Positions 7,866 to 16,098 are shown, counted from the first letter of the stretch. The stretch: DNA of 64,000 nt from Clostridia bacterium (GCA_017416855.1 JAFQAZ010000007.1:32556-96555); one strand, 5' to 3'. The notes: a model not told the origin generated them from the sequence alone. Numbers and translations: made by a program.

Positions 7866-8777
7866 TCAGTTCAATCCTTCTTTTAAGTTTTCCAGATTTT
7901 TCTTCATTAATGAAAGATAGGTGGCTCCCTGCGCCAGTTCTTCTTTGGAAATGTTATGACAGGAATGGAGGAGCAATGCCTTTGCGCCTGTTTCCTCACA
8001 AATGAGACGGGCGGTTTTGGGGTCAGAAAGCTCTTCATAATACACCACCGGGATATTTTCGTTTTTCACGGTATCAATAATACGGGTTAAGTCGGCCGCA
8101 GAGGGTTCTGATTCCGAAGAACAGGAATCAAAAGCGGCATCATAGGAAAGGCCGTATGCCTCTGTAAAATATAAAAACGCAAACCGACCGCCGAAAATCA
8201 GTTTGTTCCGTTTTGCATTCTGAACAACCTGAGACACTTGTCCGTGCAGGTCTTTCAGTTCTGCCCGAAAGGCTTCGCCATTGGCTTTGTATTCATCGCT
8301 ATGCTCCGGATCAATTTCGCAGAGCTTGTTTTCCAATGATTCTGCCATTGCGACAGCGTAGAGCGGGTTGGTAAAAATGTGCGGATCGACATTGTGCTGG
8401 TGCTCAACATCATCGTGGTTATGCCCCTGATGCAAATCAATACCGTAGGATATATTCAGTATGGCAGGGTTACCTTCTAAGGATTTTAAAACCGAAGGAA
8501 CCCAGGCTTCCATCGTTTCACCGGTGTAAATAAACAAATCGGCCTCGTTGATGGTCATCATATCCGCCGGAGAAGGCTCATAGGAATGACTTTCTGATCC
8601 GGGTGGTAGTAGCAAGGTTACCTGAGCATTATCCCCGGCGATTGTTCTGGCAAAGTCATACTGTGGAAACAGGGTGGTTACAATGTTCAGTTTTTTTTCT
8701 CCGCTTTGTTCTGTGGGTGCAATGGCACAGCCTGTAAGCAGAACAAGGCACAACAAACAAACTATAATGCGTTTCAA
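7866..8777 (-). CDS. znuA: Zinc-type ABC transporter substrate-binding lipoprotein
   Basis: Cluster A-1 binding lipoprotein of about 303 residues. A signal peptide ends in lipobox LLTGC (Cys about residue 17), so it is anchored on the outer face of the membrane. A His-rich loop (HQGHNHDDVEHQHN, about 116-129), a DPHIFTNP segment and HSYEPSP indicate a zinc site rather than manganese. I place the start at TTG 8777 because the only good ribosome site, AGGGAG, lies 8 bases before it. A GTG at 8786 in the same frame would leave no spacing. Confidence 0.9.
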   Translation of the reverse strand: MKRIIVCLLCLVLLTGCAIAPTEQSGEKKLNIVTTLFPQYDFARTIAGDNAQVTLLLPPGSESHSYEPSPADMMTINEADLFIYTGETMEAWVPSVLKSLEGNPAILNISYGIDLHQGHNHDDVEHQHNVDPHIFTNPLYAVAMAESLENKLCEIDPEHSDEYKANGEAFRAELKDLHGQVSQVVQNAKRNKLIFGGRFAFLYFTEAYGLSYDAAFDSCSSESEPSAADLTRIIDTVKNENIPVVYYEELSDPKTARLICEETGAKALLLHSCHNISKEELAQGATYLSLMKKNLENLKEGLN

Positions 8778-8796
8778 TTGTATCACTCCCTGTGGA

Positions 8797-10245
8797 TTAC
8801 TGTGAAATTAAGGGGTTCTTTTCGCTGCTTTCTTTAGAAGCCGGCGGAAGAGTAAAGCTGAACCGTGTGAATTCTCCCGGTTGGCTTTCAGCCCAGACGT
8901 TTTCGCCATGAGCCATCATAATGCTCTTGACAATAAACAGTCCCAGGCCGGCACCGTTTTTATCTAAACTGCGGGATTTATCGGTTTTATAAAAACGGTC
9001 GAAGATATGCTTTAAATCCTGTTCTTCAATGCCAATGCCTGAGTTCTGGATGGAAACGAACACCTTGTTTTTATCAGAGAGTCCGGTGCGGATGTCAATA
9101 AAACCGCCTTCGTCTGTGAATTTAATAGCATTATCCATTAAGTTCGTAATGACTCTCTGAATGGCATCACGATCAGCAAAAACCCGTAGATTATCTGTCT
9201 GGAAGCCAATGGATAAGTGAATATCTTTTTCCATAATCCGTTTTTCCAGCTTAATAACAGAAAGGCGAATGGTTTCATTTATATCAAATTCTTTGTTTTC
9301 AAACTTGAAACTCCCCTGTTCCAGCTTGGTCAGATCCAACAAATCTGTCACCAAACGGGATAGACGCTTGGTTTCATCTAAAACAATAGAAAGGTACTGC
9401 TTTTCTTTTTCCGGAGGAATGGTTCCATCCAAAATACCCTCCACAAAGCCGGTAATGGTTGTCATCGGTGTTCTTAAATCGTGAGAAATGTTTGCCACAA
9501 AGCTGCTTCTCATATTTTCAAGCTGTTGAATGGAGTCGGCCATTTTATTGAAGGCATCTCCCAATTCGCCGATTTCGTTTTGTTCGGCAATGGTTACTCT
9601 CTGTTCCCAATGCCCCTGGGCAATAGCTTTGGCGGCGTTGTTTAATACCTTGAGAGGTCGGGTGATGCGCAGGGACAAGGTGTACATAACTACAAGAGCA
9701 ACAGCCAGCACCAATGAGGCAGAGAAAAAGAAAATTTGTATGATGCCGTAACGGACCTGATTGATTTCCGGCACAGGTACGCTGACAAAAACAGCACCGA
9801 GGATTGCGTTTTCGTACCGGATGGGTAACCCTATGGTCAGGGTGGTTGTATTGAATAAACCACCAAAAGTATCGGTAAACCGAACCGACTGGCCGTTAAT
9901 GACATTTTCGTAATATTCCTTGCGGATGTTGGCGGCTTCGTAGCCGGAGGTGGTAACAATCACCTTGCCGTGACTGTCTAACACAACAATAAAGCTTTCG
10001 GAAGAAACGCTCAGCGCATCTACATTCATCTGGTAATTGTCTTTAGGATAGCTGACGTTGTGTCTTGCCAGCTTGACCGTAAAATCAGATAAGCTTTCCG
10101 CCACCTCTGTCAGACTGTCTTCCTTGCTTTGCAGTAGGTAATTGCCCAGCATACTGTACATTAATGTGCCCATAACAAGAAAGCTGAACAGCACTACGAA
10201 AACAGTATAAAAGAAAGTCTGAGAAAAAATACTTTTTTTAAACAA
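8797..10245 (-). CDS. Membrane sensor histidine kinase (PhoR/WalK-like)
   Basis: It has 482 residues: membrane segment 1 (about 11-33), an extracytoplasmic PAS/Cache-like sensor (about 35-165), membrane segment 2 (about 168-190), HAMP (about 192-245), HisKA with phospho-acceptor His255 in NISHDLRTP, and HATPase_c with N-box NLMDNAIKF and G-boxes GIGI and GAGLGL. The start is a TTG at 10245 with AAGGGATG upstream; the first in-frame ATG would cut into the first membrane segment. It stands between its response regulator and znuA in one operon, which suggests a link to metal or envelope sensing, although this kinase class often answers phosphate or wall stress. Confidence 0.92.
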   Translation of the reverse strand: MFKKSIFSQTFFYTVFVVLFSFLVMGTLMYSMLGNYLLQSKEDSLTEVAESLSDFTVKLARHNVSYPKDNYQMNVDALSVSSESFIVVLDSHGKVIVTTSGYEAANIRKEYYENVINGQSVRFTDTFGGLFNTTTLTIGLPIRYENAILGAVFVSVPVPEINQVRYGIIQIFFFSASLVLAVALVVMYTLSLRITRPLKVLNNAAKAIAQGHWEQRVTIAEQNEIGELGDAFNKMADSIQQLENMRSSFVANISHDLRTPMTTITGFVEGILDGTIPPEKEKQYLSIVLDETKRLSRLVTDLLDLTKLEQGSFKFENKEFDINETIRLSVIKLEKRIMEKDIHLSIGFQTDNLRVFADRDAIQRVITNLMDNAIKFTDEGGFIDIRTGLSDKNKVFVSIQNSGIGIEEQDLKHIFDRFYKTDKSRSLDKNGAGLGLFIVKSIMMAHGENVWAESQPGEFTRFSFTLPPASKESSEKNPLISQ

Positions 10246-10255
10246 GGTACATCCC

Positions 10256-10948
10256 TTACTTTACTTCGAATTTATAGCCTACACCCCAAACAGTTTTAAG
10301 TTGCCAGTTCTGACCTTCACCAGCCAGTTCCAGTTTTTCACGAAGACGCTTAACGTGCACATCCACAGTTCTGGAATCGCCGAAGTAGTCAAAGTCCCAA
10401 ACGGTTTCCAACAACTGCTCACGGGTGAACACCTTGTTGGGGTTGGTGGCCAAAAAGTATAACAGTTCTAATTCTTTGGGTGGAATATCAATCTGATTGC
10501 CGTTAATTTTCAACTCGTAATTGGAAAGGTTAATGACCAGATTAGGATAAACAATTTCTTTTTCTGCATCATCCTTCGGGTCATAGCGGCGCAACACGGC
10601 TTTGATGCGGGCAACCAGCTCTTTGTTCTCAAACGGCTTGACCATATAATCATCGGCACCCAGTTCAAGGCCGAGAACCTTATCGAAGGTCTCACCTTTG
10701 GCTGTGAGCATAATGATGGGGATATTGCTGATGCGGCGGATTTCACGGCAAACCTGAAACCCGTCCATTTTCGGCAGCATAATATCCAGTAAAACCACGG
10801 AAGGGGTGCTTTCTTTAAACAGGGTAATAGCGGCCTGACCATCGTGAGCCAGGGTTACTGAGAAGCCTTCTTTTTCTAAGTACAGACGAATCAGTTCACA
10901 AATGTTTCTGTCGTCATCCACAACTAAAATTCGTTGATTGTTCATCAT
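10256..10948 (-). CDS. OmpR/PhoB-family response regulator
   Basis: Cytoplasmic transcription regulator of 230 residues. The receiver domain has acidic residues D11-D13, phospho-acceptor D55 in LLDIMLP, Thr in MLTAKG and Lys in MVKPF. The C-terminal winged-helix DNA-binding domain (about 130-230) ends in VWGVGYKFE. The start is set at the ATG pair 10948/10945, directly after CAGGAGGTTAAC; the longer frame would overlap the upstream methyltransferase. It stops 10 bases before the histidine kinase start. Confidence 0.94.
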   Translation of the reverse strand: MMNNQRILVVDDDRNICELIRLYLEKEGFSVTLAHDGQAAITLFKESTPSVVLLDIMLPKMDGFQVCREIRRISNIPIIMLTAKGETFDKVLGLELGADDYMVKPFENKELVARIKAVLRRYDPKDDAEKEIVYPNLVINLSNYELKINGNQIDIPPKELELLYFLATNPNKVFTREQLLETVWDFDYFGDSRTVDVHVKRLREKLELAGEGQNWQLKTVWGVGYKFEVK

Positions 10949-10965
10949 GTTAACCTCCTGTTGTG

Positions 10966-11838
10966 TTATTTTGCCTGCCAACGGCCGGATGAACCGCATG
11001 GAAGCACCAAACCACTCTTTGATACAGGCAGACCCAGTTCGTCAGCACTGGCAGTACCGCCTTTTTTGCCGGCAAGGGTCAGATATAAAAGGTTGGACAG
11101 CACGGAGGGAGCCAACCCAGTGGTATACGAATTGATTAAGAAGAAAAGTGGCTTATCGGAGAGGAGCTGTGCACATTTTTCAACCAGACCGAACAGTTCT
11201 TTTTCAAGCTTAAAGACTTCGCCGCCCGGACCACGGCCGTAAGACGGCGGATCCATAATGATGCCTTCGTAAAAATTACCACGGCGGATTTCCCGTTCCA
11301 CAAATTTAATGGCATCATCGGCAATGAAACGTACAGGGCGGTCTGCCATGCCCGAAAGAGCCAGGTTTTCTTTAGCCCAGCCCACAACACCTTTGGAAGA
11401 GTCCACGTGAACAACCTGAGCACCGGCTCTGGCGGCAGCTAAGGTAGCACCGCCGGTGTAAGCAAACAGGTTAAGCACACGAATGGGACGGTTTTCCTTT
11501 TGAATTAAATTATGCATCCATTCCCAGTTGGCAGCCTGTTCAGGGAATAGCCCCATATGCTTAAAGCCTGTGGGCTTAATATGAAAGGTCAGGTCAAGAG
11601 GCTCAAAACGAAGAGGCCAGCGTTCGGGCAGGTCTCTGCGAAAGTCCCAGCTACCACCGCCGGAACGGCTACGGTGATAAACACCGTCTGCGGTGTTCCA
11701 AAGCTTGGGAAAAGAACGTTTTTCCCAGATAACCTGCGGGTCGGGACGAACCATGCGAATACCGTTCCAGTCCTCCAGTTTGTCGCCGCCTGCCAGGTCC
11801 AATATGGTATATTCTTTCCAGGAATTGCAAATCCACAT
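10966..11838 (-). CDS. Class I SAM-dependent methyltransferase, RlmI/RlmK-like
   Basis: 290 residues. The Rossmann-type core shows VLNLFAYTGGATLAAA (SAM motif I), VHVDSSKG (motif II), FIADDAIKF and IIMDPPSYGRGPGG, the DPPSY motif of RNA methyltransferases related to RlmI, RlmL and RlmK. The target is probably 23S rRNA; base and position cannot be read. ATG 11838 is preferred to an upstream in-frame start at 11913, which lies inside the -35 box. It is the first gene of the operon that continues into the two-component system and the zinc importer. Confidence 0.85.
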   Translation of the reverse strand: MWICNSWKEYTILDLAGGDKLEDWNGIRMVRPDPQVIWEKRSFPKLWNTADGVYHRSRSGGGSWDFRRDLPERWPLRFEPLDLTFHIKPTGFKHMGLFPEQAANWEWMHNLIQKENRPIRVLNLFAYTGGATLAAARAGAQVVHVDSSKGVVGWAKENLALSGMADRPVRFIADDAIKFVEREIRRGNFYEGIIMDPPSYGRGPGGEVFKLEKELFGLVEKCAQLLSDKPLFFLINSYTTGLAPSVLSNLLYLTLAGKKGGTASADELGLPVSKSGLVLPCGSSGRWQAK

Positions 11839-11865
11839 ACTCAAATCAAAGCCTTTCTTACTCTT

Positions 11866-11890
11866 TACAATTATACATACTATAATTGTA
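11866..11890. promoter_or_regulatory. 25-bp palindromic operator over the methyltransferase operon promoter
   Basis: TACAATTATA (11866-11875) and TATAATTGTA (11881-11890) are perfect inverted copies separated by 5 bases. The outer arm coincides with the -10 box of the minus-strand promoter, and the rest covers the transcription start, the place for a repressor. AT-rich dyads of this kind are used by Fur-family regulators, but the spacing does not match a PerR or Zur box that I know. Confidence 0.6.
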
Positions 11891-11913
11891 TCATTTTTAC
11901 ATATTTTAGTCAA
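11885..11913 (-). promoter_or_regulatory. Sigma-A promoter of the methyltransferase-TCS-zinc operon
   Basis: On the minus strand, -35 TTGACT (11913-11908), 17 bases, then TGATACAAT whose TACAAT is the -10 (11890-11885) with an extended TG. Confidence 0.75.
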
Positions 11914-11920
11914 TTAAAAA

Positions 11921-11950
11921 GTCATATTGGTCATTTATTTTTCATAAATT
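11921..11950 (+). promoter_or_regulatory. Sigma-E-like sporulation promoter of yabP-yabQ
   Basis: GTCATATT (11921-11928), 14 bases, then CATAAATT (11943-11950) fit the mother-cell sigma-E consensus (ATATT and CATACA-T with 13-15 spacing). The -10 ends 34 bases before the yabP start. In Bacillus subtilis yabP/yabQ belong to the sigma-E regulon, which agrees. Confidence 0.65.
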
Positions 11951-11984
11951 CTTAATAAATGTTCAATGGAAAGGGGCTGTTTGT

Positions 11985-12260
11985 ATGGAGGAAAAAAAGA
12001 GCCTTCATAATCTTGTGCTGGAGAATAAAAGCAAACTGCATATCACACAGGTGACGGATGTAGATACCTTTGATGAAGGAAAAATCGTATTATACACCGA
12101 AGACGATACGATGATTGTGGAAGGATATGATTTACATATAGAAAAGCTGGATGTGGCAGGGGGAGACCTTGTGGTAGGCGGTGAAGTCGTCAGCATTGTA
12201 TACACCGGCCGGGGAGGATACAAAAAAGGGAAGGGATTCTTTAAAAGAATGCTGAAATAA
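11985..12260 (+). CDS. yabP: Sporulation protein YabP
   Basis: 91-residue member of the YabP/YqfC family, needed in the mother cell during endospore formation. It shows the family pattern HNLVLENKSKLHITQVTDVD, an EGYDLHIEKLDV strand and a basic C-terminus (KKGKGFFKRM). Start supported by GAAAGGGG. It is followed by yabQ 22 bases on, as in Bacillus and Clostridium. Confidence 0.93.
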   Translation: MEEKKSLHNLVLENKSKLHITQVTDVDTFDEGKIVLYTEDDTMIVEGYDLHIEKLDVAGGDLVVGGEVVSIVYTGRGGYKKGKGFFKRMLK

Positions 12261-12282
12261 GTGTAACCGGGAAGGGGTTGCT

Positions 12283-12771
12283 ATGGAGGTTTCGATTTCA
12301 AAAGAAGCGTTTGTCTTTTTGTGCTCCAGCTTAACAGGAGGACTCATTGTTTTTGTTTACGATTTGTTTCAGGTGATTCGCCGGATGTCAACAGGCGATT
12401 TTTTTATGACGCATATTGAGGATGGGCTGTTTTGGATTATCACCTTTTGTATTGTGTTTTTTTCTGTGCTGTATATTAACAATGGAATCCTCAGAATGTA
12501 TGAGCTGTTGGGCGCAGTTTTAGGCGGCGTTTTGTATAAAATGACACTTTCAGGGGTGATTACAGTCATTTTGCAACGGTTTTTGACATTTTTTTCAAAA
12601 ATTTTTCAACTTTTTTTGAAAATTCTCTTGACACCGATTCGGTTTGTGTATAATATAATATATGGATGTCTTTACTTATTGTTTAAGCCCTTAACACTAT
12701 GGCTTCAGAAGGGGTACAGGCGTTTTTTGGAAAGTGTGAAACGAACCCGTCGGTTTGTGAAGAAAAAATAG
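12283..12771 (+). CDS. yabQ: Spore cortex protein YabQ
   Basis: 162-residue membrane protein of the YabQ family, required for spore cortex formation. The N-terminal half has four membrane segments with the conserved FVYDLFQVIRR and GLFWI motifs, and the C-terminus is strongly basic (KRTRRFVKKK). It sits between yabP and divIC. Start supported by GAAGGGG. Confidence 0.92.
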   Translation: MEVSISKEAFVFLCSSLTGGLIVFVYDLFQVIRRMSTGDFFMTHIEDGLFWIITFCIVFFSVLYINNGILRMYELLGAVLGGVLYKMTLSGVITVILQRFLTFFSKIFQLFLKILLTPIRFVYNIIYGCLYLLFKPLTLWLQKGYRRFLESVKRTRRFVKKK

Positions 12772-12781
12772 AGGTTTGCCG

Positions 12782-13078
12782 ATGCAGAAGAAAAGAAAAA
12801 AAGTTAATATTGCTGTATTGCTCAAACGCTGCGTGTTGTGTGGACTGGTGCTTTATCTGTTTGGTCTGTTTATTGCACAGCAGTTTGATTTTTCGCGCCT
12901 TGCCAAAGAAGAACAGGCGCTGGAAGCACAGATTGCTGAAGAACAGCGGGTGCAGGAAGAACTTTTAAAGGAAAAAGAAGCAGCAGGCACGCCGGAATAT
13001 GTTGAACGTGTTGCCCGCGAGAAGCTGGGTTATATGAAACCGGACGAAAAAGTGTTTATTGACGCTAAAAAACAATAA
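12782..13078 (+). CDS. divIC: Septum formation initiator family protein (DivIC/FtsB)
   Basis: 98-residue bitopic protein of the division machinery. It has a basic N-terminus, one membrane segment (about 14-34), then a coiled coil (about 38-68, rich in Glu, Ala and Gln) and the family end with ARE-K-L-GYMKPDEKVF. The start is ATG 12782 because a GAGG site lies 7 bases before it; a TTG two codons earlier has no spacing. Synteny with yabQ and the S1-domain gene supports DivIC. Confidence 0.9.
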   Translation: MQKKRKKVNIAVLLKRCVLCGLVLYLFGLFIAQQFDFSRLAKEEQALEAQIAEEQRVQEELLKEKEAAGTPEYVERVAREKLGYMKPDEKVFIDAKKQ

Positions 13079-13177
13079 AATCAATTATAAAGGCCGGTCT
13101 TATTGGCCCATGGGTGAGACCGTGCATTAAAATATTTTAATTTTACTTATTATATGGGCAGAAAGGCATTGGACATT

Positions 13178-13627
13178 ATGGGTTTAGAACCGGGACAGAT
13201 TGTAACAGGAAAAGTTACGGGGATTTCGCCCTTTGGCGCATTTGTTGCATTAGGGGACGGAAAGACCGGCTTGGTGCATATTTCAGAGGTTGCACTTGCA
13301 TACGTTAAAAACATCAATGATTTTTTAAAGGAAAATGACGAGGTTAAGGTTAAGGTTATTTCCATTGATAAAGGTGGAAAAATCAGCTTATCCATTAAAC
13401 AGGCGTTATTGGAAGAACGGAAAAATAATCCGGCTCCTGCACCGGCTCGTGTGCCGAAGACAGAACGCGTGGATTGGTCTAAAAAAAGTGAACCTCAGCC
13501 CACAAGCTTTGAAGAAATGATGAATAAGTTCAAGCAGGCTAGTGACGAGAAAATGCAGGATTTAAAAAGAGGAATGGAATCGAAACGCGGTTCAGGCGGT
13601 TATCGTCGTTCCGGCAGCTCGTTTTAA
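13178..13627 (+). CDS. S1 RNA-binding domain protein (YabR-like)
   Basis: 149 residues. One S1 domain occupies about 1-75 with the marks GQIVTGKVTGISPFGAFV, GLVHISE and VKVKVISID-KGGKISLSIK, followed by a charged, flexible tail ending in Gly, Ser and Arg. It corresponds in position to yabR of Bacillus subtilis, downstream of divIC, and probably binds RNA or ribosomes. ATG 13178 is preferred because GAAAGG precedes it; the ATG at 13154 lacks a ribosome site. Confidence 0.88.
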   Translation: MGLEPGQIVTGKVTGISPFGAFVALGDGKTGLVHISEVALAYVKNINDFLKENDEVKVKVISIDKGGKISLSIKQALLEERKNNPAPAPARVPKTERVDWSKKSEPQPTSFEEMMNKFKQASDEKMQDLKRGMESKRGSGGYRRSGSSF

Positions 13628-13642
13628 TTAAAAGAGTAACAG

Positions 13643-13681
13643 ACCACAGCAAAGAGACTTCTTTTTGTTGTGGTTTTTTTG
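13643..13681 (+). terminator. Terminator after the S1-domain gene
   Basis: ACCACAGCAAA (13643-13653) pairs with TTTGTTGTGGT (13664-13674) with one G-U pair, followed by seven further T. It closes the yabP-yabQ-divIC-S1 run. Confidence 0.85.
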
Positions 13682-13745
13682 TTTACTTTTTTTCGGTTAT
13701 ATAATCTCCTTGCAAAGCATATATTGTTGAGAAGGAGGGGATTTA

Positions 13746-14984
13746 ATGCATGAATTTATCACCTTTTATCAGGGCAAATGGTGGCACTTTTTTATGAAAC
13801 CCTTTTATGGACTATGTGTCCGGAAAAAAGAGGGAAGTCGCTTTTCAAATTTTGAAGTGCTATTAGGGGAGGCTTGCGAAGATTTTTATGCCATATCTGC
13901 CGGCAATGGAATCCATCTTGTTTGTCAGAACAAGGCGGGGCATATTGTATATCTGTTTATGGAACAAGATGTGTGGCGAAAAACGGTTTTGCTGGAAAGC
14001 AAAGAGGCTAAAGCTTATCCCAAGCATTTTCGCTTGATTTCTGTTGGTGGTTTTATCAATTTATTTTATACCATACTGCATAAGGATAAGTATTTACTGA
14101 TTCATCAGATTATTACGGCAGAAGACAGGCCACCGACGGTGGTGGATGCGGTGCAGCCATCTGCAACACCTTTTTGGGTGCAGATGTGCAACGGAACGGA
14201 TATAACGGTTCTGTATGAAAACGCTAAAGGGGTATCCGGCAGCAGGATATACCGTTGGTCGCGGAAAGCCTTCAGCCGGTTTATGCCCATACATCCGGCA
14301 GCAAAGTGCATAGTGAAAAGCTTTTGGCCTGAAGCAGATGGCCGGATGCATTATGCGGCCTTTCAGCAGGTGGAGGGATTTTATAATCTGGTGTATTTCA
14401 GGCAGGAACAGGATGGTTCATATACAGAGCCTGTCACGGTATATCTTGACTGTCCTGCAGAAGTTCTGCCGGTTTTCAGCCGATTGGAGAATACACAATA
14501 CTTAGTCTGGCAGGAACAGGGAGGTATTTTCTCGGTCCGTTGGCAGGCAGAAGAGGAGCGATGGTCAAAGCCGGTTCGTTATATGATTCCGGCAGGAATG
14601 GAGACGGTTCTTTATCATATCAGCAATGGAAATGACGTACGTTATGGGTATGGATATGGAACAGGGCAGGAAATCGTGATATACGGTGCAGAAGGATTGG
14701 CAGAACCTAAGCAGGAGCCTGCAGATTCTCAATGGAAGCCCGTGGGCTATGAAGTAGAGGCGTTTGCAGAGAGTATGGGTGCCGGAATAGGAGCTCCCGT
14801 TGCTTCACAGGCACCGATTCTGGAGCAGATGAAAGAAGAACTGGTTCGCATAAAAGAGCAGATCTTCCGCTTACGGATAGAAAACAAAGAATTAACAGAA
14901 CGTCTGGAGGCTGTGGAAGAAAAGATGAGGGTTCCATTGGCTGATGAAACTGTTATTGATGAAATTTTGCTTTTAGATGAATAA
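13746..14984 (+). CDS. Protein of unknown function with C-terminal coiled coil, 412 residues
   Basis: I do not recognise this family. Residues 1-300 are rich in aromatic strands with repeated patterns such as YL-WQEQGGIFSVRW and GFYNLVYFRQEQDGSY, which suggests a beta-propeller-like fold. A linker (about 300-355) leads to a heptad-patterned coiled coil (about 357-400) and an acidic end. There is no signal peptide or membrane segment, so it is probably cytoplasmic and oligomeric. The start has GAAGGAGGGG upstream. It is a single gene closed by a terminator at 14998 and lies just after sporulation genes, so a sporulation role is possible but unproven. Confidence 0.65.
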   Translation: MHEFITFYQGKWWHFFMKPFYGLCVRKKEGSRFSNFEVLLGEACEDFYAISAGNGIHLVCQNKAGHIVYLFMEQDVWRKTVLLESKEAKAYPKHFRLISVGGFINLFYTILHKDKYLLIHQIITAEDRPPTVVDAVQPSATPFWVQMCNGTDITVLYENAKGVSGSRIYRWSRKAFSRFMPIHPAAKCIVKSFWPEADGRMHYAAFQQVEGFYNLVYFRQEQDGSYTEPVTVYLDCPAEVLPVFSRLENTQYLVWQEQGGIFSVRWQAEEERWSKPVRYMIPAGMETVLYHISNGNDVRYGYGYGTGQEIVIYGAEGLAEPKQEPADSQWKPVGYEVEAFAESMGAGIGAPVASQAPILEQMKEELVRIKEQIFRLRIENKELTERLEAVEEKMRVPLADETVIDEILLLDE

Positions 14985-14997
14985 ACAACATACATAG

Positions 14998-15031
14998 AAA
15001 AGGAGTTTTCCGTTCGGGAAAACTCCTTTTT
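14998..15031 (+). terminator. Terminator after the 412-residue protein gene
   Basis: A perfect 14-bp stem (AAAAGGAGTTTTCC with GGAAAACTCCTTTT) with a 5-base loop and trailing T, 13 bases after the stop codon. Confidence 0.88.
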
Positions 15032-15059
15032 AACAATTTATGAATATAGGAAAAAACTA

Positions 15060-15088
15060 TTGACAAAGTTCTTTGAATAAGATAAAAT
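15060..15088 (+). promoter_or_regulatory. Sigma-A promoter of the degV gene
   Basis: A consensus -35 TTGACA (15060-15065), a 17-base spacer and -10 TAAAAT (15083-15088), 65 bases before the start codon. Confidence 0.8.
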
Positions 15089-15152
15089 AGTTTTAAATAC
15101 TACATGGAGAATGCGTGGAGTATTGAAAAAGGACAGGAGGAAGAACAAAACA

Positions 15153-16025
15153 ATGAGTTATGTGATTATCACAGATTCTTGCGCGAATCTGACGGATGAA
15201 ATGATTGAAAAAAATAATATTGGTGTTATTCCGTTATCTTTCCACGTTAATGGTGAAGAATATAAAAGCTATGAACAGGGCAAAAAAAGTGATTTGAAAA
15301 AGTTTTATGATATGATGCGGGAAAAAGAAATCATTACCACCAGCCTGGTTAGTCCTGATCAGTTTACACAGTTTTTTAAAACATATCTGGAAGCAGGTCA
15401 GGATATTCTTTACATTGGTTTTTCTTCGGCTTTGAGTGGCACTTATCAGTCATCTGTCATTGCAGCAGAGGATTTAAGAGAAGCCTATCCTGACAGAAAA
15501 ATTATGACGGTGGATTCTCTTTGTGCCAGCGTTGGCCAGGGTCTTTTGGTTTATTATGCCAGCTTGATGAAAGCAGAAGGTAAAAGCATTGAAGAAGTAA
15601 AAGAGTGGGCAGAAGACAATCGCTTGCGCTCCTGCCATTGGTTTACCTGCGATGATTTGTTCTTCTTAAAACGCGGTGGCCGAATTTCAGCCAGCGCAGC
15701 GGTGTTAGGCTCCTTATTGCAAGTAAAACCCGTTATGCATGTAACCGATGAAGGCAAGCTGGCTGTGTTCAGCAAAGCAAGAGGACGTAAGCAGGCAATG
15801 CAAAGCCTGGTTAAGCATATGGAAGAAACCGTTGAAAATCCGGAAGAACAAGTTATTATAATCACTCATGGTGATTGTGAGGATGAAGCGCTGGCAATCA
15901 AAAAAATGGTTGAAGAAAAATTTACTGTTAAAGAAGTGATTGTCACTTATCTTGATCCGGTTATTGGCGCCCATGCAGGCCCCGGTACTTTGGCACTGTT
16001 CTATATGGGAAGCAATAGAGAATAA
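15153..16025 (+). CDS. DegV family fatty-acid-binding protein
   Basis: 290-residue cytoplasmic protein of the DegV/FakB family, which binds a fatty acid and presents it to a fatty-acid kinase. Family marks are IITDSCANLT at the start, ITTSLVSPDQF, IGFSSALSGTYQSS, the RGGRIS segment and a C-terminal IGAHAGPGTLALFY. ATG 15153 is chosen because GGACAGGAGG stands before it and it begins exactly at the DegV domain. No FakA-type kinase gene is nearby. Confidence 0.93.
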   Translation: MSYVIITDSCANLTDEMIEKNNIGVIPLSFHVNGEEYKSYEQGKKSDLKKFYDMMREKEIITTSLVSPDQFTQFFKTYLEAGQDILYIGFSSALSGTYQSSVIAAEDLREAYPDRKIMTVDSLCASVGQGLLVYYASLMKAEGKSIEEVKEWAEDNRLRSCHWFTCDDLFFLKRGGRISASAAVLGSLLQVKPVMHVTDEGKLAVFSKARGRKQAMQSLVKHMEETVENPEEQVIIITHGDCEDEALAIKKMVEEKFTVKEVIVTYLDPVIGAHAGPGTLALFYMGSNRE

Positions 16026-16052
16026 AAGGGAATGTAAAAATTGCCCGGAACG

Positions 16053-16098
16053 AAAAGAGGCTGCAGCAAAATCATTTCATTTTGCTGCAGCCTCTTTT
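16053..16098. terminator. Perfect 20-bp bidirectional hairpin between degV and rdgB
   Basis: Arms 16053-16072 and 16079-16098 pair over 20 bp around a 6-base loop, between two convergent genes. The sequence is a covarying relative of the hairpin at 5991-6033. Confidence 0.85.

Noticed and set aside
13079..13153. tRNA or small RNA between divIC and the S1-domain gene
   Set aside because: Only a weak GGTCT/AGACC stem is present; no cloverleaf or promoter can be drawn.
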